The notes: generated by a model from the sequence alone, not told the origin. Positions 9,369 to 18,819 are shown, counted from the first letter of the stretch. The stretch is DNA of 64,000 nt from Hyphococcus formosus (GCF_046736345.1 NZ_CP157210.1:434001-498000); one strand, 5' to 3'. A program made the numbers and translations.

Positions 9369-9833
9369 TTAGCGCATGGGCTCATTTTTTTGTGCGATTT
9401 TCGCCGCAACCCGGTTTCGTGCAGCTCCGCTATCTTGGTCGTCTACATATACTAAACCACATATCTTCCGAATGAGCGTATCTTCATAGGAATCCTTGAC
9501 GCCGTCGGAAAGGACGATTTCCCAGAGTTCTTCGATCAGAGCGATCTTATCTTCCTGCGGCATGGATTTAGCGATTTTAGTAAACCGTTGAATGTCGAAT
9601 GCTGTTTCTTGCGCTGTTTCCGCCTCGGCCCGCAGGGCGGCGGCTTCGCTTGCGGTCATATTGAATTTATTGGTGAGTGCGCGGTCAATGATCGCTGCTT
9701 CATCGTCACCGTAATGTTGATCGATCCGCGCGGTTTCAACCATCAATGCCGCAAAAGCCAGCGCCAGTTCATTCGTCTCGTTATTAGCGGGTGCATCCGC
9801 TGATTTCATTTTTCTAAATAGCTTGTCGAACAT
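9369..9833 (-). CDS. TerB family protein
   Basis: A 154-residue all-helical, acidic protein with the TerB-like pattern: a first helix rich in small and hydrophobic residues (ELALAFAALMVETARID) followed by a conserved acidic turn (YGDDEAAIIDRAL), and a second similar repeat near IALIEELWEIVLSDG. TerB-like domains bind divalent metal through such acidic residues. In this genomic setting it is a housekeeping companion of the S4 and ferredoxin genes rather than a tellurite-resistance determinant, as no other ter genes are present. The start lies 15 bases downstream of the S4 gene stop. Confidence 0.8.
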   Translation of the reverse strand: MFDKLFRKMKSADAPANNETNELALAFAALMVETARIDQHYGDDEAAIIDRALTNKFNMTASEAAALRAEAETAQETAFDIQRFTKIAKSMPQEDKIALIEELWEIVLSDGVKDSYEDTLIRKICGLVYVDDQDSGAARNRVAAKIAQKNEPMR

Positions 9834-9848
9834 CGATGTTTCCTTGGT

Positions 9849-10256
9849 TTAGTCTTGGGCGCGCAATGCAGAGATCGCACGGCGATCTTTTTTGGTCGGG
9901 CGTCCGGTACCTTTGTCCCGTTCGAAGGGCACTGGCGTGGCCTCAGTTTTGATTACAGGCGGGGACTGATCGTCATATAATTCTTGTGCCTCAGTGGCTG
10001 GCCCGCGACGGTTACCGCATTTCAGTACCATTACAATGCGCGTGCGGTCATTGCGCGTAAACACGATAATATCGCCGGGGCGAATGGCTGTTGCCGCCTT
10101 GTCGGCGCGTTGGGTATTGTCACCTCGCGTTATCCGAACATTCCCGTCACTGACAAATTTTGCTGCAAGTGTCCGGGTCTTGAAAATACGCGCAAACCAT
10201 AACCATCGGTCCAAACGTTGGGTGGTTCCCTCCGCCTCAGCCGATTCTACGCTCAT
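9849..10256 (-). CDS. S4 domain RNA-binding protein (HslR/Hsp15-like)
   Basis: A 135-residue protein with an S4 RNA-binding domain at about residues 12-75 (RLDRWLWFARIFKTRTLAAKF, then VxDGNVRIT and a PGDIIV strand). Hsp15-type proteins recognise nascent-chain-blocked 50S subunits in ribosome rescue. The C-terminal tail is Lys/Arg-rich (GRPTKKDRRAI), as in that family. Its ATG overlaps the helicase stop codon (ATGA read on the minus strand, bases 10253-10256), so the two are translationally coupled. Confidence 0.88.
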   Translation of the reverse strand: MSVESAEAEGTTQRLDRWLWFARIFKTRTLAAKFVSDGNVRITRGDNTQRADKAATAIRPGDIIVFTRNDRTRIVMVLKCGNRRGPATEAQELYDDQSPPVIKTEATPVPFERDKGTGRPTKKDRRAISALRAQD

Positions 10257-13210
10257 TCGGTTTTCTCTGGCGCTTTCGATTTGGCGTTTTCATCACCATC
10301 GGATAATTCAGCTTTTAACCCGGCTAGAACCGCGAAAGGTGAGTTTGGATCGGCTTTCTTTTCGCGCGGTGGTCGGTTGCTTCCGCCTTTGCCGTGGCCG
10401 GGACGTCCGCCAGCATTGCGGCTAGCATTTTTCGGTCCGCGACCTTTGCCTTTGTTTTGGTTCGGTCCGCGTCCGCGATTATCCCGTTGTTCTCCTTTAT
10501 TGCGGTTTTGCGCTGGCTTGCCAGTGTGCTTTGGCCGACGCATGGCTGGCCGCCAAAGGGAAACCTCAATTTCCTGTTCCTCGGCTGCTTCCTCAGCTTT
10601 TACGCTGCGTTGTGGTGCGGCTTCAGGTGCTTTGTCCCCCATTGCCGCTTCAGGCGCAGCATCGTTGGGGGTACTTTCCGGCGCAGTCGCAGTGTCATCA
10701 GCGGGGGTAGCCGGTGCCGCTGCAGGAGCGTCGTTTTGTTTTTCAGGTGCCGCCAGATCTTTGGTGACGGGTACTTTTCGTTTAACGACATTTTTTCTAA
10801 AGCCGAGCGAGCGCAAAATGGCTTCAAAATCTTCACCTGAGCAACCGACCAATGACATCATCTGCGCATTGGTTTCAAAACCTTCTTTTGGATTGCTCTC
10901 ATTGCGTGCGGTACGGATCAAGCCTGCCAGGCGCTCAAGCATATCGATGCGGACAGCGCGCGTACCGGACGGGCGATAGCCGCCAGCATAATAATATGCA
11001 TGCGGAAGGCTTTCGTTTAGCTCGATCGAGACACGACCCGCAGATGGCGGCGGAACATCACCCGGACGACGGTCTGTCCACAATGCCCAGAGCAAGGTCA
11101 GGAGTGATGCAGGGGCAGGTTTAAGCAAGGCAGGCATGAAGAGGGTGAATTCACCAAAGCGCATGCCAAGTTTGCGAAGTTTTGCGCGCTCATCCTGATC
11201 GATCTGTTTTAGATCGTCGCCAATTTGAGAGCGCGATGTCGCACCGAAGTTCTCGGCCAATCGATAGGCGACGCCTTTTGTAAGACCTTTCAGGCCATTT
11301 TCGCCTTCGCTATTCGCTGCGACTTGAAGCGCGACCAGAGGCCCTAACAGTCCTTCGATCTTGTTCGTGACAAAGGCCTTTAGGCGGTCTTCGACGCGGC
11401 CGCGCAGATTGGGTGTAATGTCGCCGATGCCGGTGACGACGACTTCAGGTCGCAATGGGGCGGGACCTTTTTGAATTTTGGCAACCGGGCCCGAACGCCA
11501 CAAGATAGTGCCGTCTTCATCAAGTTGCAGTTCTTCGCCCTCGGCATTTGCCAATGCTGCAGCGCGCGCCGCCAAAACCGGCGTCAGCGCTTTCTCGCCT
11601 GCTGCACGTAGTGATTTCGCCTCCGCGCCACTTGCGCGTGGATCCACGATAAATTCGAACCCTAACAGGCGGCCGATAAATTGGCCTTCCACAATAACTT
11701 CTCCGTCTTCGGTGACGCCCGCTAACAGGGGCGCATTATCTTTTAGGCGCTTTAACAATGTCGATGTGCGTCGATCGACAAATCTTTGCGTCAATTTCTC
11801 GTGTAGCGCGTCCGAGAGACTGTCTTCTATCGCGCGCGCGCGCTCTTGCCAATAAGGGGCGCAGTCAATCCATGCGCTGCGATGGGAAAGATAAGTCCAG
11901 GTCCGCACATGGGCCAGTCGCGAGGATAGTGCATCTATGTCTCCGTCTGTGCGATCAAGGCGTGTGATTTGTGGCTCCATCCAGCTTTCTGATATCCGGC
12001 CGTCATTCATGATATGCGTATAAATATCGCCTAACATCCGCGCATGCTGGTCTCCGCCAATCTTGCGAAAATCCGGGATCTGACAAATGTCCCATAGGGT
12101 CGCGAGCGCTGCGCCGCCTTTGGCAATCTCTCGAATTTCTGCACGATTACAAAGGCGATGAAGTGCGTCCTCGTCGTCTTCGCGGCGAGAGCGGACAAAG
12201 AAATCCCGCGGTGGTGGTTGGTCGAGCGAACGAATAAGCGCGGGCAGTGATGAAAAGTCTAATTTCTCAGTTCGCCACAATAACTTTGTCACACTGTCGA
12301 ATTCGTGATTTTCAATTGCCGTGACCAGGTCTTCGTCTATCGGCGCGCAGTCGCCGGTTACGCCAAATGTACCATCACGAATGTGTCGACCGGCTCTGCC
12401 AGCGATTTGCGCCATTTCGGTAGGCAGAAGGTTTCGGGCGCGGTGGCCATCGAATTTTCGCGTGGCGGAAAACGCAACATGGTCAATGTCCATGTTGAGC
12501 CCCATGCCGATCGCGTCAGTCGCAACGAGGAAATCGACTTCACCAGATTGATAAAGCTCTGCCTGTGCATTCCGCGTCCGGGGGGAAAGGGCACCTAGCA
12601 CGACGGCTGCGCCGCCACGCTGACGTCGGATCAGTTCCGCGATTGAATATACGGTGTCGGAAGAAAAACCGACTATCGCAGAGCGGCGCGGTAGGCGCGT
12701 CGCTTTTTTGGAGCCCGTATAAGAAAGGTTCGAAAAGCGTTCGCGCGACAAGAATTGGATATTGCCAAACATCCGCTGAAGGATTGGGCGCATCGTGTGT
12801 GAGCCAAGAAGTAATGTCTCGGATGTCCCGCGCGCATGTAAAATTCGGGAGGTGAAAATCCGGCCGCGCTCGGTGTCTGCCGCAAGTTGAATTTCATCGA
12901 TCGCCATAAATTCGACCGTGCGCTCAAGAGGCATGGCTTCCACCGTGGCGACCCAATAGCGCGGATTGGGCGGAATAATTTTCTCCTCGCCTGTTACCAG
13001 CGCAACTTCGCGAGGGTTTTTGGACTTTAGGATTCGGTCATAGATTTCGCGGGCCAAAAGGCGAAGTGGCAGGCCAATCATGCCTGATTTGTGCGCCAGC
13101 ATACGCTCCAGCGCGTAATGGGTCTTCCCTGTATTGGTGGGGCCCAAAACAGCGCATACGCGCCCACCGCCAGTGGGCGAGAATTGGTCAATCATTGCAG
13201 GGGAGGACAC
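10253..13210 (-). CDS. SUV3-like superfamily 2 RNA helicase with a low-complexity C-terminus
   Basis: A 985-residue helicase related to the mitochondrial degradosome helicase SUV3. Walker A is GPTNTGKT (residues 23-30), motif II is DEIQ, and motif VI is QIAGRAGRH. The helicase core occupies about the first 450 residues. From about residue 780 the sequence is disordered: Ala/Pro/Glu-rich, then Arg/Gly/Asn/Lys-rich (RDNRGRGPNQNKGKGRG), a likely RNA-binding tail. It heads the minus-strand operon with the S4 protein, consistent with an RNA-metabolism role. Its promoter must lie in 13211-13424, shared with divergent rpmB. Confidence 0.9.
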   Translation of the reverse strand: MSSPAMIDQFSPTGGGRVCAVLGPTNTGKTHYALERMLAHKSGMIGLPLRLLAREIYDRILKSKNPREVALVTGEEKIIPPNPRYWVATVEAMPLERTVEFMAIDEIQLAADTERGRIFTSRILHARGTSETLLLGSHTMRPILQRMFGNIQFLSRERFSNLSYTGSKKATRLPRRSAIVGFSSDTVYSIAELIRRQRGGAAVVLGALSPRTRNAQAELYQSGEVDFLVATDAIGMGLNMDIDHVAFSATRKFDGHRARNLLPTEMAQIAGRAGRHIRDGTFGVTGDCAPIDEDLVTAIENHEFDSVTKLLWRTEKLDFSSLPALIRSLDQPPPRDFFVRSRREDDEDALHRLCNRAEIREIAKGGAALATLWDICQIPDFRKIGGDQHARMLGDIYTHIMNDGRISESWMEPQITRLDRTDGDIDALSSRLAHVRTWTYLSHRSAWIDCAPYWQERARAIEDSLSDALHEKLTQRFVDRRTSTLLKRLKDNAPLLAGVTEDGEVIVEGQFIGRLLGFEFIVDPRASGAEAKSLRAAGEKALTPVLAARAAALANAEGEELQLDEDGTILWRSGPVAKIQKGPAPLRPEVVVTGIGDITPNLRGRVEDRLKAFVTNKIEGLLGPLVALQVAANSEGENGLKGLTKGVAYRLAENFGATSRSQIGDDLKQIDQDERAKLRKLGMRFGEFTLFMPALLKPAPASLLTLLWALWTDRRPGDVPPPSAGRVSIELNESLPHAYYYAGGYRPSGTRAVRIDMLERLAGLIRTARNESNPKEGFETNAQMMSLVGCSGEDFEAILRSLGFRKNVVKRKVPVTKDLAAPEKQNDAPAAAPATPADDTATAPESTPNDAAPEAAMGDKAPEAAPQRSVKAEEAAEEQEIEVSLWRPAMRRPKHTGKPAQNRNKGEQRDNRGRGPNQNKGKGRGPKNASRNAGGRPGHGKGGSNRPPREKKADPNSPFAVLAGLKAELSDGDENAKSKAPEKTE

Positions 13211-13312
13211 TTCGATACTGATCTTTGCGGCTTTAGGGCAGGATACGGCTTTGTCTATATATGCGTTCTTGGGGGCTTATCCCAATCGGGGCGTGAAAAA
13301 TGGCTAAAATGC

Positions 13313-13341
13313 TTGACGCGTCTTTCTAGCTCGGTTATGGG
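13313..13341 (+). promoter_or_regulatory. candidate sigma70-type promoter of rpmB
   Basis: TTGACG (13313-13318), a 17-base spacer and TATGGG (13336-13341) lie about 84 bases before the rpmB start. The -35 is close to consensus and the -10 is weak. Confidence 0.4.
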
Positions 13342-13424
13342 ACGCGGCTTCTTACAAAGGTTTCAATTGCGGGCAACAGCAGCCAGATTAAGGCGCAGTG
13401 CCCCGAAAATACAAGGCTAGAACC

Positions 13425-13703
13425 ATGGCGCGGCGTTGCGAATTGACAGGTATGGGACCACGGACAGGTAACAATGTCTCCCACGCTAATAACCGGACAA
13501 AACGTCGTTTTCTGCCCAATCTGTGCAAAGTGACGCTTCACTCCGACAAGCTTGGCGAGGGATTCAAGTTCCGAATCGCCGCTTCTACGCTGCGCACAGT
13601 TGACCATATGGGCGGACTTGACGTTTTCCTGAACAAGGCAAAAGACGAGCAATTGTCACCTTCAGCCTTGAAAGTTAAGCGCAAACTGGCGAAAGCTTCC
13701 TAA
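13425..13703 (+). CDS. rpmB: 50S ribosomal protein L28
   Basis: A basic 92-residue large-subunit ribosomal protein. It starts MARRCELTG and contains the conserved TGNNVSHANNRTKRRF segment. The start is the ATG at 13425; an in-frame GTG at 13398 would add nine residues not found in L28. It is divergent from the helicase gene. Confidence 0.97.
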   Translation: MARRCELTGMGPRTGNNVSHANNRTKRRFLPNLCKVTLHSDKLGEGFKFRIAASTLRTVDHMGGLDVFLNKAKDEQLSPSALKVKRKLAKAS

Positions 13704-13748
13704 AAGGCCGCGCAGCCAATTTTTCGCGTCTGGCCTAATCGGTAGGGC

Positions 13749-14450
13749 ATGATGGAAGCGGCTGTCGAAAAGCATCAACCTCGTGAAACTGCGATGCAAC
13801 GCTTGGCGCGCCATTCTGGCGCGCTTTTTGTTGCGCTCCTTAGGCTCGCAGCGCTTGCAGCCATCATGCTGCCCGTGATGCTGGCCTCAATGCTGACGGT
13901 TGATATTCCCGTATATGTCTTTGATCGATTTGTGGGGGATGCGATTGCCTCACGGCCATCCAATTGGTTGTCGCGTGGATTGTTTATCATGGCCTTCGTC
14001 CCGCTGATCGTGATTCTCTTTTCGCGGCGGTTCGGTGGTGACGAGGCATCGCGCGCGGTGACTGCGGCATGGGGCCTAGCTGCGGTGGCGGTTTTTGCAG
14101 AGCTGTCCTACCTCGCGCCTGTTCTCGAATCGAGTGATCTGCCAAGCGTGCGTTTTACCATTGCATTCACGGCCAGTGCCATGGCGGCGCAATATGTGGC
14201 CGCGAGCGTATATGACGTGGCCCGCGGCGGTGGTCGGTGGTGGCGTGCGCCGCTGTTTGGCGCGCTGGGCGGCTACTTTATCGGCGGATTGATTTACTTC
14301 CCGGCAATTTACCTAGGTACAGGCGCGCCATGGTTTAACTGGATGATCGGCAGTTTTTCGATCAACTCAGTATTGGCCTTTGGCTTTCTGGCCACCTATT
14401 GGCTGTTGCGGAAACCATTGCGCCCACGCGGTGGATTCGGCGGACGATAG
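13749..14450 (+). CDS. integral membrane protein, possibly VUT/YhhQ-like
   Basis: A 233-residue protein with about six hydrophobic segments (around residues 28-55, 75-95, 105-125, 135-155, 170-195 and 205-222). The pattern of a conserved small-residue helix (FTASAMAAQYVAASVYD) and an aromatic-rich C-terminal half loosely recalls the VUT/YhhQ queuosine-precursor transporters, but I could not confirm family motifs. It lies 45 bases after rpmB. Its stop codon directly abuts the stop of convergent hemB, with no spacer. Function not assigned. Confidence 0.55.
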   Translation: MMEAAVEKHQPRETAMQRLARHSGALFVALLRLAALAAIMLPVMLASMLTVDIPVYVFDRFVGDAIASRPSNWLSRGLFIMAFVPLIVILFSRRFGGDEASRAVTAAWGLAAVAVFAELSYLAPVLESSDLPSVRFTIAFTASAMAAQYVAASVYDVARGGGRWWRAPLFGALGGYFIGGLIYFPAIYLGTGAPWFNWMIGSFSINSVLAFGFLATYWLLRKPLRPRGGFGGR

Positions 14451-15458
14451 TTACGGCCGTTTGGTGATTAGCCGCGCCGCATCTGCTGCAAAATAAGTAA
14501 TGATGCCATCAGCGCCAGCGCGTTTGAACGCCAATAATGATTCAAGCATTGCACGTTCACCGTCGATCCATTGGTTTTCTGACGCTGCCTTAATCATCGC
14601 GTATTCGCCAGAGACCTGGAAAACGAAAGTCGGCGCACCGAATTCGTCTTTTACTCGCCGCACGATATCAAGATAGGGCATGCCTGGCTTGACCATGACG
14701 CAATCCGCGCCTTCTGCCAGATCCAGTGCGACCTCACGTAATGCTTCATCGGAATTTGCGGGGTTCATCTGGTAGGTCCGCTTATCTCCCTGAAGAACGC
14801 CAGCGGACCCAATAGCTTCGCGATAGGGCCCATAGAATGCCGAGGCATATTTCGCCGCATAGGCCATGATCTGGACATTCGCAAAACCGGCTGCATCCAG
14901 TCCGGTACGGATTGCGCCGACGCGGCCATCCATCATGTCTGACGGTGCCACAATATCGAAGCCCGCTTGCGCCTGCGTAATCGATTGTTTCACGAGAATG
15001 TCGACAGTTTCATCATTAATAATTTCGCCGTCGCGCATAATGCCGTCATGGCCGTGATCGGTGTAAGGATCGAGTGCGACATCTGCCATCAATCCGATTT
15101 CGGGGACTTCATCTTTGATCGCCCGCGCCGTGCGGCACATTAGGTTATCCGGATTAATCGCCTCTTCGCCGCGTTCAGTCCGGCCCTCTGCATCTGTGTA
15201 CGGAAAGAGTGCCAAAGCGGGAATCTTCAGGTCTCGCGCTTCAATTGCGGCTTTAACTGCCTCATCCGGGGACAGTCTGAAGACGCCAGGCATAGCGGCA
15301 ATTGGCTCGCGGATATTTTTTCCGTCTTTTAATAATACGGCCCAAATCAGGTCATTTGTTGACAAATGGTTTTCTTCGTAAAGTCGACGAGACCAGTCTG
15401 TTTGGCGCGGACGGCGCAAACGAAGGGCGGGAAAGCGGGCGAGGGGTTTCTTGTTCAT
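14451..15458 (-). CDS. hemB: delta-aminolevulinic acid dehydratase (porphobilinogen synthase)
   Basis: Condenses two 5-aminolevulinate molecules to porphobilinogen, the second step of heme synthesis. The two Schiff-base lysines are K203 (AYAAKYASAFYG) and K257 (MVKPGMPYLD). The metal-site segment reads DVALDPYTDHGHDG, without the cysteine triad of zinc enzymes, so this is the magnesium-dependent type. Length 335 is normal. It is divergent from the MarR-type gene ldtR across 143 bases and near hemA, so heme genes are grouped here. Confidence 0.97.
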   Translation of the reverse strand: MNKKPLARFPALRLRRPRQTDWSRRLYEENHLSTNDLIWAVLLKDGKNIREPIAAMPGVFRLSPDEAVKAAIEARDLKIPALALFPYTDAEGRTERGEEAINPDNLMCRTARAIKDEVPEIGLMADVALDPYTDHGHDGIMRDGEIINDETVDILVKQSITQAQAGFDIVAPSDMMDGRVGAIRTGLDAAGFANVQIMAYAAKYASAFYGPYREAIGSAGVLQGDKRTYQMNPANSDEALREVALDLAEGADCVMVKPGMPYLDIVRRVKDEFGAPTFVFQVSGEYAMIKAASENQWIDGERAMLESLLAFKRAGADGIITYFAADAARLITKRP

Positions 15459-15511
15459 TTTCTGTTATGAGTTTCCGGTTTGCTAACCAAGCCTATTACT
15501 GCCCTCATTAT

Positions 15512-15527
15512 AATTTGATTTCAAATT
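15512..15527. promoter_or_regulatory. palindrome in the hemB-ldtR divergent promoter region
   Basis: AATTTGA-TT-TCAAATT, perfect 7-bp arms. It shares the core TCAAATT with the second palindrome at 15575-15594 and lies where the hemB promoter is expected. Candidate operator for a dimeric regulator such as LdtR; binding is inferred. Confidence 0.4.
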
Positions 15528-15574
15528 GAACAGTTGGCCTTAACGGCGCTTTTAGACCTCGTATGTATAACACG

Positions 15575-15594
15575 CACTCAAATTTGGTTGAGTG
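15575..15594. promoter_or_regulatory. palindrome just upstream of ldtR
   Basis: CACTCAA-ATTTGG-TTGAGTG, perfect 7-bp arms, ends 7 bases before the ATG at 15602 and reaches into the likely ribosome site GTGAG. It could be an autoregulatory operator or an RNA hairpin hiding the ribosome site. Confidence 0.45.
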
Positions 15595-15601
15595 AGATTT
15601 T

Positions 15602-16132
15602 ATGATGGCAGTAAACGGGGCTATTAGAGAAGTAATCGGCGAAAGCATCAATACGGTCGGCCAAGACCCAGAGGCGCTCGAAACCGGCTATCTTCAACTT
15701 TTGCATCTCGTGGAGCGGCTACATCGCCAGCTCTTGGATGTGATCAAGGATGAACTGGAACGTCTAGGCCAGACGGACATCAATTCAGTTCAGGCACTTT
15801 TGTTGTACAATATTGGTGACGCCGAGCTTACACCGGGAGAATTACGTTCTCGTGGGCATTATTTGGGCTCAAATGTCTCCTACAACCTCAAGCAACTCGT
15901 GGAAAAAGGCTATATCCGCGATGAGCGGTCAAACACGGATCGCCGTTCAAAGCGCGTTTCGCTAACGGAAATCGGCCTAGAGGTGCGCGATGCGATTACC
16001 GCGCTATTCCAGCGCCAATTGGCCTCAGTGGAGCATGTGGGCGGTGTTAACAATCAGTTGATCGAAGACACCAATAAAACGCTTCAGCGTCTTGAGCGCT
16101 TTTGGGCGGATCAGGTTCGTTACCGTCTCTAA
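15602..16132 (+). CDS. ldtR: MarR-type winged-helix regulator, LdtR family
   Basis: A 176-residue dimeric winged-helix regulator. The wHTH covers about residues 60-130, with the segment VQALLLYNIGDAELT, then GELRSRGHYLGSNVSYNLK as recognition helix and the basic wing RSNTDRRSKRVSLT. These stretches are characteristic of the alphaproteobacterial LdtR group, which controls L,D-transpeptidase and stress genes. ATG codons at 15602 and 15605 are both possible starts. Two palindromes sharing TCAAATT lie in its upstream region, suggesting autoregulation and possibly control of hemB. Confidence 0.85.
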   Translation: MMAVNGAIREVIGESINTVGQDPEALETGYLQLLHLVERLHRQLLDVIKDELERLGQTDINSVQALLLYNIGDAELTPGELRSRGHYLGSNVSYNLKQLVEKGYIRDERSNTDRRSKRVSLTEIGLEVRDAITALFQRQLASVEHVGGVNNQLIEDTNKTLQRLERFWADQVRYRL

Positions 16133-16175
16133 TACGCGCTTCTAATAATCATTCTCATAAACTCTGTGAACTGCC

Positions 16176-16208
16176 AACGCGCCTCCATTTGAAGGCGCGT
16201 TTTCTTTT
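16176..16208 (+). terminator. intrinsic terminator after ldtR
   Basis: A perfect 9-bp stem AACGCGCCT/AGGCGCGTT (16176-16184 and 16193-16201) with an 8-base loop is followed by TTCTTTT. It lies 43 bases after the ldtR stop and separates it from hemA. Confidence 0.88.
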
Positions 16209-16353
16209 GTCTCATCAACGCTTATGTCTACTATTCCTGTGCGTCGTTCGGTCCGCCGAATTGGTGTCCATTTGCACTAGTCATTGGTGCTCGGAGTTGA
16301 GTAAGAGTAATTTGAATTGAGGAAAATGTGGGCATTGAGCCCCGGCGAGTGTG

Positions 16354-17568
16354 ATGGTCGATTACAACGAAGCATTTCGAGCGGCAGTCGAAGCTGTTCG
16401 AGCAGAGGGCCGCTACCGGGTTTTCGCAGATATTGAGCGTATCCGGGGCAAGTTTCCGACAGCATTGTATCATGGCGGTGCAGAGCCGCGTGAGATCACG
16501 GTCTGGTGCTCAAATGATTATTTGGGGATGGGGCAACACCCTGCGGTTGTAGGCGCGATGCAGGACGCGATTGATCGTGTCGGCGCTGGCGCGGGCGGAA
16601 CGCGGAATATCGCGGGTACGACCCATTACCACGTGAAACTGGAGCGCGCCCTTGCGGATCTGCATGGCAAGGAAGCAGCCTTGTTGTTTACATCCGGATA
16701 CGTATCGAATGAGGCGACGCTCTCGACCCTATCAAGAATATTGCCTGATTGCGTGATCCTTTCTGATGAGTTGAACCACGCATCCATGATTGAGGGAATT
16801 CGGGCAGGCCGTTCCATTAAGCGTATCTGGCGGCATAATGACCTTGAGCATCTTGAAGAGATGCTTGCCGAACTTCCGATTGATCGCCCAAAAGTGATCG
16901 CGTTTGAATCTGTTTATTCGATGGACGGCGACATTGCTCCGCTTAAGGAGATTTGCGATTTGGCCGAGCGCTATAATGCCTTCACCTATCTGGATGAGGT
17001 GCATGCGGTTGGCCTTTATGGCAAGCGCGGTGGTGGTGTCGCAGAACGCGATGATGTTGCGCACCGGATTGATATTATTGAAGGCACGCTTGGCAAGGCA
17101 TTTGGTGTGATGGGCGGGTACATTACTGGTACGGCCTCGATCATTGATGCAATTCGTTCGTATGCATCAGGGTTTATTTTCACCACAGCATTGTCGCCTG
17201 TTCTCGTCGCCGGTGCGTTAGCCAGTGTCGAAACATTGAAAGAGTCGAACCACCTTCGTGAGCAGCATCAGGAGCGCGCCGCGCGCCTTAAAGCATTGCT
17301 TGCTGAGGCGGGGCTTCCGGTTATGGAATCCGTCAGTCATATCGTGCCGGTCAAGGTTGGCGATCCCGTGCAGTGCAAGCGGGTGACGGATTACCTGCTC
17401 GATGAGCATGGTATTTACGTCCAGCCGATCAATTATCCGACAGTGCCAAAAGGCACCGAGCGGCTGCGCCTGACGCCGACGCCGCTTCATGGTGATGACC
17501 TCATGGGCCGGCTGATTGACGCGCTTGATGACGCTTGGAACGTCCTGAAACTGCGGCGCGCCGCCTGA
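16354..17568 (+). CDS. hemA: 5-aminolevulinate synthase
   Basis: PLP enzyme that condenses glycine and succinyl-CoA to 5-aminolevulinate, the first committed step of heme synthesis by the Shemin route found in Alphaproteobacteria. Start ATG 16354 (MVDYNEAF) is preferred over GTG 16351. With it the PLP lysine in EGTLGKAFG is K248, the same number as in the Rhodobacter enzyme. The glycine-rich segment GAGAGGTRNIAGT and the LDEVHAVGLYG cofactor motif are intact. Length is 404 residues. A 145-base leader follows the ldtR terminator, so it has its own promoter. mnmA follows after 57 bases. Confidence 0.97.
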   Translation: MVDYNEAFRAAVEAVRAEGRYRVFADIERIRGKFPTALYHGGAEPREITVWCSNDYLGMGQHPAVVGAMQDAIDRVGAGAGGTRNIAGTTHYHVKLERALADLHGKEAALLFTSGYVSNEATLSTLSRILPDCVILSDELNHASMIEGIRAGRSIKRIWRHNDLEHLEEMLAELPIDRPKVIAFESVYSMDGDIAPLKEICDLAERYNAFTYLDEVHAVGLYGKRGGGVAERDDVAHRIDIIEGTLGKAFGVMGGYITGTASIIDAIRSYASGFIFTTALSPVLVAGALASVETLKESNHLREQHQERAARLKALLAEAGLPVMESVSHIVPVKVGDPVQCKRVTDYLLDEHGIYVQPINYPTVPKGTERLRLTPTPLHGDDLMGRLIDALDDAWNVLKLRRAA

Positions 17569-17625
17569 ATCGGCCATAATTGTTAGGGTGGGCGCGTTTA
17601 TGGGGGCTGGCACTCGGTCCCCTCA

Positions 17626-18819
17626 ATGCCTATGTTCCGCCAAATGACGATGCTTGCTGATATAAAATCGATAAACGCTCCGCAGATTGATCTCGGGGTG
17701 CCTGCTGGCTCGCGCGTGATTGTCGCGATGTCCGGCGGTGTCGATTCATCCGTCACGGCCGCGCTTTGTAAGCTTTCTGGTTATGACGTCGTTGGGGTTA
17801 CGCTGCAGCTATACGACCATGGCGTTGCAATCCAGAAAAAAGGTGCCTGCTGCGCGGGTCAGGATATTCATGATGCGCGCCGTGTGGCCGAAGCGATGGG
17901 CTTTCCGCATTATGTGCTGGATTATGAAAGCCGGTTTGGCGAAGCGGTAATGGAAGATTTTGCCGATACCTATCTGGCTGGTGCAACACCGATTCCGTGT
18001 GTCCGGTGCAATGAGCGGGTGAAGTTTAAAGATCTATTGGAAACGGCCCGCGACCTTGGCGGCGTTGCGATGGCAACGGGCCATTATATTCGTCGCGTCG
18101 ATGGGCCAGATGGCGCAGAAATGCGCCGGGCGGCGGATGCGTCGAAAGACCAAAGCTATTTTCTTTTCTCAACAACCAAGGACCAGCTTGAATATCTGCG
18201 GTTCCCGTTAGGCGAAATGCCAAAATCTGAGGTGCGCCGGATCGCGGGTGAGTTGGGGTTGGTCGTCGCTGACAAACCCGACAGTCAGGACATCTGTTTT
18301 GTGCCGGAAGGGAAGTATGCGTCGGTCGTCGAACGTTTACGTCCCGGCGCGGTCGAGCCCGGTGAGATTATCCATATCGACGGTACTGTGATGGCACGCC
18401 ATCAGGGCGTAATTCACTATACGGTTGGTCAACGGCGTGGCCTCGGGGTCGCGACGGGTGATCCGCTATACGTCGTCCGTCTTGATGCAGATAAACGCCA
18501 GGTGATCGTCGGGCCACGAGAGGCCCTGATGATCTCGCGGGTTTTTCTTAAAGAGGTAACCTGGATTGGTGATGGTGACGGTCAGAGCGCGGCGCGTGCG
18601 GGCTTCGATATCGCGGTGAAAGTTCGATCAACCCGGCCACCGGCTCCCGCAAAATTAATCTGGGATGATGAAAGCCCAACGGGCTGGGCCGTAGATCTGG
18701 TCGATGCTGAAGAGGGCGTTGCGCCCGGCCAAGCGTGTGTATTCTATTCACCGGACCCGGCAAATGACCGCGTGTTGGGTGGGGGCTGGATCGCGGGTAC
18801 GAAGGCGGCAAAGCAATGA
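17626..18819 (+). CDS. mnmA: tRNA-specific 2-thiouridylase MnmA
   Basis: Catalyses thiolation of the wobble uridine of tRNA Lys, Glu and Gln, with sulfur relayed from IscS. The ATP PP-loop SGGVDSSV is at residues 36-43. The catalytic cysteine pair is C125 (PIPCVRCN) and C224 (SQDICF). Length is 397 residues. Codons for Met at 17632, 17644 and 17650 are alternative starts, as the first eight or so residues are poorly conserved in the family. The stop overlaps the next gene by four bases (ATGA). Confidence 0.95.
   Translation: MPMFRQMTMLADIKSINAPQIDLGVPAGSRVIVAMSGGVDSSVTAALCKLSGYDVVGVTLQLYDHGVAIQKKGACCAGQDIHDARRVAEAMGFPHYVLDYESRFGEAVMEDFADTYLAGATPIPCVRCNERVKFKDLLETARDLGGVAMATGHYIRRVDGPDGAEMRRAADASKDQSYFLFSTTKDQLEYLRFPLGEMPKSEVRRIAGELGLVVADKPDSQDICFVPEGKYASVVERLRPGAVEPGEIIHIDGTVMARHQGVIHYTVGQRRGLGVATGDPLYVVRLDADKRQVIVGPREALMISRVFLKEVTWIGDGDGQSAARAGFDIAVKVRSTRPPAPAKLIWDDESPTGWAVDLVDAEEGVAPGQACVFYSPDPANDRVLGGGWIAGTKAAKQ

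Noticed and set aside
13398..13424. GTG start giving L28 nine extra residues
   Set aside because: L28 begins MARRCELTG or similar; the added residues are not family-like and the ATG at 13425 is well placed.
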